A stretch of 43,490 nucleotides of DNA from an uncultured Mediterranea sp. GTDB taxonomy: Bacteria > Bacteroidota > Bacteroidia > Bacteroidales > Bacteroidaceae. Below the pieces are notes generated by a model, which saw nothing but the letters and a program-made list of their open reading frames with translations, was not told the DNA's origin and did no database searches. The stretch lies in contig CAMACX010000024.1 in the NCBI GenBank assembly GCA_945831575.1, positions 1 through 43,490 on the forward strand, given 5' to 3'. Each line of letters starts with the position of its first letter. The stretch's first letter is position 1. The translations under genes were made by a program, and so were the position numbers. Positions 34,743-42,392 of the stretch are shown piece after piece.

Positions 34743-36920
34743 TCAGAGGTAATCCTGGAAGTAGCGTGTGATCTTCTCGTGCAGATGCACGCGGTCTCTG
34801 CCCATCACGTTGTGCTTATGACCGGGGTAGATGAAGAGGTCGGGATAGGTACGTGCGTCGATGCAGGCCTTCATGAAGGAGAGGGTATGCTGCGGTACGC
34901 AGGTATCGTCGTGGTCATCGTGGATGATGAGCAGGTGCCCCTTCAGCTGTCCGGCCAGATTCTTCAGGTTGGTCTGTTTGTACCCTTCGGGATTGCTTTG
35001 GGGCGTGTCCATGTAGCGTTCGCCATACATCACCTCATAGTAGCTCCAGTCGATGACGGGACCTCCGGCCACACCTACCTTGAAGATTTCGGGATAACGC
35101 AGTACGAGGGCGGTGGTCATGTGTCCACCAAAGCTCCATCCGTGTACACCGATGCGGTTGCCATCCACGTAGGGCAGGCTCTGGAGGAACTCCGCACCCT
35201 TCACCTGGTCCTTGCCCTCCTCGATGCCGAGGTGGCGGAAGGTGGCATTCTCAAACTCTCGTCCACGGTTATCGCTGCCCCGGTTGTCGAGGCTGAAGAC
35301 GATGTAACCCAGGTTGGCCATGTAGAGGTTCCAGCCTCGTGCGCCATGGAGCCAGCCGTTGTTCACCAGCTGGGCGTGAGGGCCACCATAGACATAGACG
35401 ATGGCGGGATATTTCTTGCTCGGGTCGAAGTTGGCCGGCTTAATCAGGTGATAGTAGAGGTCGGTCGTGCCATCGGCAGCCTTGATGGTACCCGTCTCCA
35501 CGGTCGGCATGGCGAAGTCCGCATAGGGATTGGCAGCCTTCAGCAGCTGTTGCTTTTTGTTGCCCGTGGTGGCCAGCAGCTCGATGTTGCGGGGTTGGTC
35601 TGGGGTGCTGTAGCTGTCGATGACGTAGGTACCCGAGGTGGAGAGCTGGGCATGGTGTACGCCCTCGCCGTTGTCGATGCGTGTCACTTTGCCGTTGGCT
35701 ACGCTTACCTTATATATATTACTCTGCAGCGGACTCTCCTTGGTGGCCGTGAAGACAATCTCCTTCTTCTTGGCGTTGAAGCCCAATACCTCCTGCACCA
35801 GCCAATCGCCTGAGGTGAGTTGCTTTCCAGCCACCTCGGTGGTATTGGCCTGCAGCTTCTTGAGGTCCATCAGCCAGAGGTGGTTGAAGCCATCGCGTTG
35901 GCTCTGGTAGATGAAGAGGTTGCTGTCCCAGGGGAGGAAGCAGATGGGGTTGGAAGGTTCTACGTACTTGGGGTGGCTCTCCTCGTAGAGTACATGCTGC
36001 AGCGTGCCTGTGGTGGCATCATACTGGCAGAGCTTGGCATGGTTCTGGTCGCGGTTCAGCTCGATGAGGAAGAGGCTCTGCTCATCGGGACTCCAGGAGA
36101 TGTTGGTGAAGTAGCGGTCGGTGGGGTCACCTGTCTGTAGGTAGAGTGTCTGCTGCGTAGCAGGGTTGTAGATACCCACCTGCACCTTGTGGCTCGTCAT
36201 GCCGGCCATGGGGTAGCGGATGGCGTTCACCTCACCGATGCGGGCTGTGATATCGACGAGCGGATACTCCGTCACCATGCTCTCGTCCATGCGGTAGAAG
36301 GCCAGGAGCGTACCCTTAGGGCTCCAGAAGGTACCTTTTGAGATACCAAACTCGTTGCGGTGTACGCTCTGCCCGCACACTACGCCGTTCGGCTCATCGG
36401 TCACGCGTCGGCCATTGACGTAGAGGTTGTTGCCTATGGTGTAGGCCAGGTTGCGACTGTCGGTCTCGTAGTCGAAGTTGGCAGCCGGCTCCTTGGGCAG
36501 GTCGTCGCGCATCTCCACCTGGCCGGTGCTCCAGTTGTAGATGGCATACTTCTGTGCCCGTGGCAGCAGGGCGATGAACTGCTTTGCCCAGGGGGTGCGG
36601 ATGTTGTTGAGGTGCTGCATCGGCTTGAGTCCTGCCTCTTTCAGCGCCTTGTTGACCTGCTCCAGGGTGAAGAGCTGGTTCTCCTTACCCGACAGCGGGT
36701 CGATGGCCACTACACACTCCTCCTTCGGACGGATGCAGAGGTCGCCCCACCATTGCAGGCCGTAGATGTTCTCAGCGAAACGGTAAGTCTCTCCACCTGG
36801 AATCAGGTCTTCCAGTGTGGGCAGGGGGCGTTGCTCTTGTGCCATGATGGTAGAATGGAATAGAGTACATGCAGCCATTGCGACCATGCAGAGGCTGCGC
36901 TTCATCAAGTGGTTAATCAT
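34743..36920 (-). CDS. Dipeptidyl peptidase IV (S9B)
   Basis: A 725-residue secreted serine exopeptidase that cuts X-Pro (and X-Ala) dipeptides. Signal peptide cut near MAQ (about 28). Beta-propeller first, with the YRMDESMV segment (about 206-213) that holds the substrate N-terminus. Catalytic Ser596 (GWSFGGH), Asp671 (HDDHDDTC) and His701 (PGHKHN). The start at 36920 overlaps the rlmL stop (ATGA); a Met at 36905 would also be possible. Together with DPP7 it suggests growth on peptides. Confidence 0.95.
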   Translation of the reverse strand: MINHLMKRSLCMVAMAACTLFHSTIMAQEQRPLPTLEDLIPGGETYRFAENIYGLQWWGDLCIRPKEECVVAIDPLSGKENQLFTLEQVNKALKEAGLKPMQHLNNIRTPWAKQFIALLPRAQKYAIYNWSTGQVEMRDDLPKEPAANFDYETDSRNLAYTIGNNLYVNGRRVTDEPNGVVCGQSVHRNEFGISKGTFWSPKGTLLAFYRMDESMVTEYPLVDITARIGEVNAIRYPMAGMTSHKVQVGIYNPATQQTLYLQTGDPTDRYFTNISWSPDEQSLFLIELNRDQNHAKLCQYDATTGTLQHVLYEESHPKYVEPSNPICFLPWDSNLFIYQSQRDGFNHLWLMDLKKLQANTTEVAGKQLTSGDWLVQEVLGFNAKKKEIVFTATKESPLQSNIYKVSVANGKVTRIDNGEGVHHAQLSTSGTYVIDSYSTPDQPRNIELLATTGNKKQQLLKAANPYADFAMPTVETGTIKAADGTTDLYYHLIKPANFDPSKKYPAIVYVYGGPHAQLVNNGWLHGARGWNLYMANLGYIVFSLDNRGSDNRGREFENATFRHLGIEEGKDQVKGAEFLQSLPYVDGNRIGVHGWSFGGHMTTALVLRYPEIFKVGVAGGPVIDWSYYEVMYGERYMDTPQSNPEGYKQTNLKNLAGQLKGHLLIIHDDHDDTCVPQHTLSFMKACIDARTYPDLFIYPGHKHNVMGRDRVHLHEKITRYFQDYL

Positions 36921-38395
36921 TGTTGTTCTCCTTTCTCGCGGGCTTCGCGACGTTTGCGTTCGGGGTACGATTCGCCCGAGCGGGGTTTAAACTCTTTCTT
37001 TTCAAACTTCTTCTCATAGGGTTTCCGTCCCTCACGTGGAGGAAATTTCCGTTTCCCCTCTTTATCGTCCGGGGCAAAGCGCTTCTCTCTGCGGGGAGCG
37101 AAGCCCTCCTTTTCCCCTCTGGGGGTGAACTCCTTGCGGCCTTCGCCTTGGGTGAAGAACTGCTTGCGGCCCTCACGTGAGGCAAATTCCTTCCGCTTGC
37201 CTTTGCTGGCTGGGCGCTGTTCGGGAGCCTTGTCCAGCTTCTCGCCCTCTTCGCGGAACTGCTTGTACTTGCCCTCGAAGAGCTCGTATTGCCGCAGCTG
37301 GCACTCCAGGGCACCGTTCATGAGCGGGATTTTCTTGGTAGGCTTCAGCCCTATCTGGTCGAAGCACTCGTCGCGGTAGGAGAGAATCCAGGCGTTCCCA
37401 CCGGCAAAAGCATGCTTCAGCCGCTCGCCGATCATCTGGTAGAGCCCCAGCAGGTCGGGGGCAGAGATGCGTTCGCCATAAGGGGGATTGGTCACGATGA
37501 TGGCCTTCTCCGCCGGTTGCTCAAAGGCCTGGAAGGGTTGCACGTTCAGCGTGATGCACTTCGAGAGCCCGGCAGCCTTCACGTTGCGCGTGGCTACCTC
37601 GATGGCTCGTGGATTGTTGTCGTAGCCATAGATGTGGTGGGTGAACTCCCGCTCGTTGCTGTCGTCGTTGTAAATCTCGTCCAGCAGGTCGGCATCAAAG
37701 TCGGGCCAATGCTCAAAGGCATAACCTTGGCGGAAGACGCCGGGGGCGATGTTGCGTGCAATGAGGGCCGCCTCGATGGGCAGTGTACCCGATCCGCACA
37801 TGGGGTCGATGAAGTCCGTCTCGCCTCGCCATCCCGTCATGAGGATGATGCCAGCCGCCAGTACCTCGTTGAGGGGAGCTTCCAGCGCTTCCTGCCGGTA
37901 GCCACGGCGGTGGAGCGACTCTCCGCTGGCATCCAGCGAGAGGGTACACTTTGTCTCGGCGATGTGGATGTTGACGAGCATGTCAGGTCCTACCACCCGT
38001 ACGCCCGGGCGCTTGCCTTCGCGCTCCATGAAGTAGTCGGCAATGGCATCCTTCACGCGATAGGCTACAAACTTCGAGTGGCGGAACTCGTTGCTGAACA
38101 CCACCTCATCCACAGCGAAGGTCTGTGCCGTGCCCATGTAGTTTTCCCAGGGGATGGCCTTGACCTGTTCGTACACCTCATCCGGATTGGTGGCTGTGAA
38201 GTGGCTGATGGGCTTCAGAATACGGATGGCCGTGCGCAGGCAGAAGTTTGCTTTGTACATCATCCGCTTGTCACCTGTAAAGGCCACCATGCGTCTGCCT
38301 TTCTCGATGTTGTTGGCACCCAGTTCGGTCAGTTCCTGAGCCAGTACCTCTTCGAGACCCTCCAGAGTCTTGGCTATCATTTCAAATTCTTGCAT
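36917..38395 (-). CDS. THUMP-domain rRNA methyltransferase (RlmL-like) with basic repeat tail
   Basis: A 492-residue S-adenosylmethionine-dependent RNA methyltransferase. THUMP domain (about 45-155), then DPMCGSGT (197-204) and NPPYGER (303-309), the N2-guanine MTase motif. It is probably RlmL-like (23S rRNA G2445), but other members act on tRNA. Residues about 378-492 form a low-complexity basic tail with repeated GRKxF units, as if for RNA binding. ATGA overlap with DPP4. Confidence 0.9.
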   Translation of the reverse strand: MQEFEMIAKTLEGLEEVLAQELTELGANNIEKGRRMVAFTGDKRMMYKANFCLRTAIRILKPISHFTATNPDEVYEQVKAIPWENYMGTAQTFAVDEVVFSNEFRHSKFVAYRVKDAIADYFMEREGKRPGVRVVGPDMLVNIHIAETKCTLSLDASGESLHRRGYRQEALEAPLNEVLAAGIILMTGWRGETDFIDPMCGSGTLPIEAALIARNIAPGVFRQGYAFEHWPDFDADLLDEIYNDDSNEREFTHHIYGYDNNPRAIEVATRNVKAAGLSKCITLNVQPFQAFEQPAEKAIIVTNPPYGERISAPDLLGLYQMIGERLKHAFAGGNAWILSYRDECFDQIGLKPTKKIPLMNGALECQLRQYELFEGKYKQFREEGEKLDKAPEQRPASKGKRKEFASREGRKQFFTQGEGRKEFTPRGEKEGFAPRREKRFAPDDKEGKRKFPPREGRKPYEKKFEKKEFKPRSGESYPERKRREAREKGEQQ

Positions 38396-38408
38396 ATATT
38401 TTTTTTCA

Positions 38409-38436
38409 GTTACGAGTTACGAGCTACAAGCTACGG
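38409..38436. repeat. Heptad array, family B (site B3)
   Basis: Plus-strand units GTTACGA, GTTACGA, GCTACAA, GCTACGG. The coding strand carries a stop codon in each unit, then an A-run, and then the rlmL-like ATG at 38395. Confidence 0.85.
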
Positions 38437-38464
38437 GTTATTGTTAGTTTTAAGTTTTTACATC

Positions 38465-39376
38465 TCATTTCCTTTGCGTTATTTTTGTTCCGGCAGGCAC
38501 ATCTTCTGTTACCCAGATGTTGCCTCCTACGGTCGCTCCCTGGCCGATGGTGATGCGTCCCAGGATGGTGGCGTTACTATAGACGATCACGTCATCTTCC
38601 AGGATGGGGTGGCGGGGTATGCCCTTGACGGGATTGCCCTGCTCGTCGAGTGGGAAACTCTTGGCTCCGAGGGTCACACCCTGGTAGAGCTTCACGTTGC
38701 GTCCGATGATGCAGGTCTCGCCTATCACCACACCCGTGCCGTGGTCGATGGTGAAGTAGGGCCCTATCTGTGCCCCTGGGTGGATGTCAATCCCCGTCTC
38801 GCTGTGTGCCATCTCCGTGATGATGCGCGGAATCAGCGGTACTCCTAAGGTGAGCAGCAGGTGGGCGATGCGGTAGTTGCTGATGGCCCTGATGGCCGGG
38901 TAGCAGCATATCACCTCACCAAACGAGGTGGCTGCGGGGTCACCATTGTAGGCCGCCTCCACGTCAGTGGCCAGTGTGCGGCGTATCTCCGGCAGCTTCT
39001 CGATGAAGCGTGCGGCGATGAGGGCCGCCTTTTTCCGTTGGTAGTCGGTGCAGGGGGAGAGGAGCGGGGCCTGCGTCTCGTCGTCGCTGCCTATGCCGAA
39101 GCAGAGGCCGGCCAGAATCTGCTGCTGGAGCAGTCCATGCAACTGTTCCACCTCCACGCCGATGTGGTACTTCATCGTGTGGCTGTAGATGACCGACGGG
39201 CCATAGTAGCCTGGGAACAGGATGGCACGCGCCAGTTCCACCATTTCGCTCAGTGCGCTCCACGAGGGGATGGGTGTGCCATCCACATGCCGATGGAACA
39301 AACCTTTGTACGATTCACTCTCCGACAGTTCATCTACCGCTCTTGTGAGCATCTCTTTATATTGATTCGGGTCCAT
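38465..39376 (-). CDS. cysE: Serine O-acetyltransferase (EpsC/CysE-type)
   Basis: A 303-residue enzyme that makes O-acetylserine from serine and acetyl-CoA, the first step of cysteine synthesis. The C-terminal left-handed beta-helix has GIDIHPGAQIG, IDHGTGVVIGETCIIG and GVTLGAKSFP, with the catalytic His in DIHPG and DHGTG as in CysE. The long N-terminal domain fits the EpsC form in Bacteroidetes. First gene of an eight-gene run, with a near-perfect promoter. Confidence 0.93.
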   Translation of the reverse strand: MDPNQYKEMLTRAVDELSESESYKGLFHRHVDGTPIPSWSALSEMVELARAILFPGYYGPSVIYSHTMKYHIGVEVEQLHGLLQQQILAGLCFGIGSDDETQAPLLSPCTDYQRKKAALIAARFIEKLPEIRRTLATDVEAAYNGDPAATSFGEVICCYPAIRAISNYRIAHLLLTLGVPLIPRIITEMAHSETGIDIHPGAQIGPYFTIDHGTGVVIGETCIIGRNVKLYQGVTLGAKSFPLDEQGNPVKGIPRHPILEDDVIVYSNATILGRITIGQGATVGGNIWVTEDVPAGTKITQRK

Positions 39377-39426
39377 TCTTTCCTCTTACATTGATGATGC
39401 AGGTCAACACCTGCCTTTTCAGGTTG

Positions 39427-39458
39427 CAAAAGTAGGAATAACTCCCGATACGGCCAAA
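39427..39458 (-). promoter_or_regulatory. Promoter of the cysE run
   Basis: On the minus strand, TTTG (39458-39455) and TACTTTTG (39434-39427) are 20 bp apart, an exact fit to the Bacteroidetes consensus, about 50 bases before the cysE ATG. It likely drives the genes to znuC. Confidence 0.8.
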
Positions 39459-39592
39459 TAATAGCCTCCAAAAATAACTTCTTTAAATCGCACAATTTTT
39501 ATCGGATATAGAGGAGTAATCGGAAATTGTCTGGGATGCTTTCATTTCATTGGTAATTTGTTATCAGCAGTAAGAAAAACATTTTTCCTCGG

Positions 39593-39612
39593 GATGAAAA
39601 TCGTTTTTCATC
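39593..39612. repeat. Short inverted repeat
   Basis: GATGAAAA (39593-39600) and TTTTCATC (39605-39612) pair around TCGT. It is A/T-rich and could be a small hairpin in the region between cysE and the downstream island. Confidence 0.5.
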
Positions 39613-39678
39613 GGGGTGAAAGCAATTGACAAATTAACGCATCTCGTACATTATCATGTTTTGGGTTGACACATGAAA

Positions 39679-39827
39679 AACACTTCACACTTCATATTTG
39701 CTTGTATGTTATTGATTATTAGGTCGATATAGTGTGAAGTGTCGAGTTTGACACTTTACACACACTTCATACCTGTAAATTGCTGTTTATCAGTAAAATA
39801 ATAGGCTTTTGTGAAGTGTGAAGTGTT
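39679..39827. repeat. CACTTCA/TGAAGTG inverted-repeat cluster
   Basis: AACACTTCACACTTCA (39679-39694) is exactly the reverse complement of 39812-39827. Between them GTGTGAAGTGTC (39732-39743) pairs with GACACTTTACAC (39750-39761) in 11 of 12 bases, and another ACACTTCAT follows at 39763-39771. No open frame covers it. Confidence 0.75.
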
Positions 39828-39922
39828 GTTTCCAAAAATACTGCGGAAAAACGGCTCACCTGCAAAACCCTGTGTTTGAATTAATGTTTTAATGTGCAAT
39901 AATCTCAAATATTATATGTCTT

Positions 39923-41740
39923 TTATTTAAAGTCACCAGGTCCGTATAACCCAAAATTGGGGTCTTTTTCAGGTTGCCATGTTCTTACTCGAATCAGTGG
40001 ATGAGTGGGGTCATTGATATCAACAATCAAGAAGAGGTATCCTTTGTCGCCGTATGTCGAGGAGTAGTAATCCTGAGAAATCTGTATGGCATAGGTTTCT
40101 CCCCCTTTACCTAACTTTATTACATCATTGTTGGCAAAACGTATGTTGATAAATTCATTGCTTGAGAAGCATCTTTTCAGTTGCTTTAGATACTGATTCT
40201 TGGTGTATCTATTGTGCCTGATGATTTGATTGTTAGTTGATACATTATCAAACTCTTTACTGTTCTTCATGCGTGAAGCCACATTTCCTACAATGATTAC
40301 TGCGTCGTCGTCAAATATCGTCTCTATATAATCCAGCCTCTTCAGCGCGTAGGCCGTTTTGTAATTCTCTAGAAACTCCATGATGGATTTGCGAGCCGAT
40401 TCACTCCACACCCCTTTATAGAGGATGTCTTTCTCGGCAGCGTCACCCAGTCCGAAAGTGATGTTACACACTTTTCCCTCATCATCAAAATAAAAGATAA
40501 CATTCTCAACGAATGACTTCCTTATCCCCGTTTTAAAGGAGAAACTCATCTTGATGCCTCTTGCTACAACTCCATTGGTGCTTTCATAGTAAATAGGGGA
40601 AGGGTCACTTATGAGCTTCGCGGTGCCATATTTGAGCAGTTTGGTATAAGTTTCCATTCCGCTGGCAGTGAACAGTCTGCTTTGTGCATCGTATCTTTTT
40701 GTTGTTATACTGTTCAGTACCTCGTTTAGCGTTCTCGAATATGTTGCTACGTCTCGTACTATCTTTGGCTTAGCTATCAGAGATTCGGAAATAGTACTGA
40801 AGTCTCCCTCCTGCCCTTCAGCGTGAGCTATTATCTGATTCTCTTGAAGTGCAGTAACCGTTTTATATGACTTTCGCATTGGAGTACTACTGATGACAGA
40901 CAGCACCGTCTCCACCTCTTTGTCTATGAGTGCTTCTCCTAGATATTCAAATTCGATTTTTATTTGATAGCTATCGTTGCTGTTTCCCTTTGCCAATTCC
41001 AGTACTCCACAGCCATCTTTTGCGCTATATAGGTTACTCCAATCCCTTCCATCAAAGAATGTATAATCTATGCTAGTGACCGATTTGCCTTGATAAGTTA
41101 TGGAAAGACTCACATCGTCACCTTCACGGCTGGTTGCAATGATTTTGACATCGTCAAACACGGCGTTCATTTTCTCTCTAATCCAGTTCATAAGCACATG
41201 ACTCACGCCATCCTCTGTGGTATAGGTCACGTCATTAGGGTGTTGCAATGAGCGAATCAGTGCAAACGCCCAATAGTAGTTCCTTAGCGCATCGTCCACT
41301 TTGCCCATGCTTTCAGCACGGAGCGCTGTCTCAATCATGTCCTTTGCTTTGATTTTGCGGCTCTCAAACAGTTTGGCAATTTCACTCCTCTTAATCCATC
41401 TTCCGACGTGAGCATTCGGCTCATTCTGAATAATCAGTCGCTCGGTGTTATTCAGTGTAGCTTGAGAATAGGTCCTTACTCGGTTGGATACATAGGTCTT
41501 ACTATCTACGCTCTGCCCGTTGCTGCTCTCTTCTTCAATGATGTCAAACGAGCTGGAGACGTGCGTAGTGATTTTGCTGGTAAGGTCAGAGAGGGCATTA
41601 CGGTCGGCTTCGGCTATAGTACTCCCATAGCCTTCACCACATAGGTAAGACGGATCATTCTTTATACTATCCCACGATTGGGCATAAACCAAGGCTGAAA
41701 ATAACAGCAAGAAGCAAAATGTAGATGTTCTGTGTACCAT
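39923..41740 (-). CDS. LPP20-like secreted protein of unknown function
   Basis: A 605-residue protein with a signal peptide (cut after VYA, about residue 20; no lipid-bearing Cys). The part GEGYGSTIAEADRNALSDL (about 36-54) looks like the LPP20 family, where such domains bind the cell envelope. The middle (about 130-420) is beta-rich with no known motif. The C-terminal part (about 460-590) looks like an NTF2-like fold by pattern only. A palindrome lies just before its ATG. Base content is more A+T-rich than most genes of the window. Confidence 0.6.
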   Translation of the reverse strand: MVHRTSTFCFLLLFSALVYAQSWDSIKNDPSYLCGEGYGSTIAEADRNALSDLTSKITTHVSSSFDIIEEESSNGQSVDSKTYVSNRVRTYSQATLNNTERLIIQNEPNAHVGRWIKRSEIAKLFESRKIKAKDMIETALRAESMGKVDDALRNYYWAFALIRSLQHPNDVTYTTEDGVSHVLMNWIREKMNAVFDDVKIIATSREGDDVSLSITYQGKSVTSIDYTFFDGRDWSNLYSAKDGCGVLELAKGNSNDSYQIKIEFEYLGEALIDKEVETVLSVISSTPMRKSYKTVTALQENQIIAHAEGQEGDFSTISESLIAKPKIVRDVATYSRTLNEVLNSITTKRYDAQSRLFTASGMETYTKLLKYGTAKLISDPSPIYYESTNGVVARGIKMSFSFKTGIRKSFVENVIFYFDDEGKVCNITFGLGDAAEKDILYKGVWSESARKSIMEFLENYKTAYALKRLDYIETIFDDDAVIIVGNVASRMKNSKEFDNVSTNNQIIRHNRYTKNQYLKQLKRCFSSNEFINIRFANNDVIKLGKGGETYAIQISQDYYSSTYGDKGYLFLIVDINDPTHPLIRVRTWQPEKDPNFGLYGPGDFK

Positions 41741-41749
41741 AAATGAAAG

Positions 41750-41785
41750 GTACCTACCAACAAGGATAAGACTGTTGGCAGGTAC
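41750..41785. repeat. Inverted repeat before the LPP20-like gene
   Basis: GTACCTACCAACA (41750-41762) and TGTTGGCAGGTAC (41773-41785) pair with one mismatch around ten bases. It lies about nine bases before the ATG on the minus strand, so it may attenuate or terminate transcription between the genes, or hide the ribosome-binding area. There is no long T-run, only CTTTCATTT. Confidence 0.65.
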
Positions 41786-41837
41786 AATAGGGTTTATTCA
41801 GTTGAAAATTCTTCGCGAACAAATAGGTTCACGCCCA

Positions 41838-42392
41838 TTATTTGAGGTTATTTTCTATGTCTTTTACGATTCCGTTTGCTATTTCCTCAAAAAAAGATAC
41901 ATACCTTTGTGCTCTTTTTCCCACTTTCCCCTTACTATTAAATAAATAATGGTTGTTGGACATATCCATTAGCATACTGTTTTTCCCTGAAGTAGGATGA
42001 ATGTAAAATACCCAACCTTTCTTGTCCCTCCTCTCTAACGATCCAATTTCTTCAAAAGAAATCTGTATTTTGTCTTCTGAGGCTTCTATTTTCAGTTTGT
42101 ATGGAATAGCCCAGTCTGTAGCAACAAGGTCACCTGGAAGCTTTCCATGCTTTTTGTAACTTGTTATGACAGAAAAGGATTTTTCATATTCCACATCGAT
42201 GATTTCTGCACTTGGGATAGTGACTTTTATTGCCTTTTTTGCTGCTTCATAATTGTCAGTTTCCGTCCCATTTCTTAGGATAGTGTAGGGACCATCTTCT
42301 GTTATCAAACCTGCCGTAGGAGTTAATTTGAATTGCGCATTGCAGCATATAGAAATCAAAAACAAAACTGCAGTTAATACTAAATTTTTCAT
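41838..42392 (-). CDS. Secreted hypothetical protein
   Basis: A 184-residue protein with a signal peptide (MKNLVLTAVLFLISICCNAQ). Contains many Lys/Glu and a run of beta strands such as YKLKIEASEDKIQISFEEIGSL, by which it resembles small DUF4468-like secreted proteins. The match is only by appearance. Its ATG overlaps the stop of the PDZ-like gene (TAATG), so they are coupled. A+T-rich. Confidence 0.6.
   Translation of the reverse strand: MKNLVLTAVLFLISICCNAQFKLTPTAGLITEDGPYTILRNGTETDNYEAAKKAIKVTIPSAEIIDVEYEKSFSVITSYKKHGKLPGDLVATDWAIPYKLKIEASEDKIQISFEEIGSLERRDKKGWVFYIHPTSGKNSMLMDMSNNHYLFNSKGKVGKRAQRYVSFFEEIANGIVKDIENNLK

Larger units (their letters stand above)
39377..39922. other. Gene-free, repeat-rich spacer
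   Basis: 546 bases without a gene. It holds the cysE promoter (39427-39458), a hairpin (39593-39612) and several CACTTCA inverted repeats (39679-39827). I see no gene or tRNA in it. Confidence 0.7.

Noticed and set aside
37289..38848. 519-residue open frame across rlmL and cysE on the plus strand
   Set aside because: It is antisense to two known genes and crosses their spacer with no family match.
39459..39922. tRNA or small RNA gene in the spacer
   Set aside because: No tRNA arm pattern or CCA context was found; only simple inverted repeats are seen.
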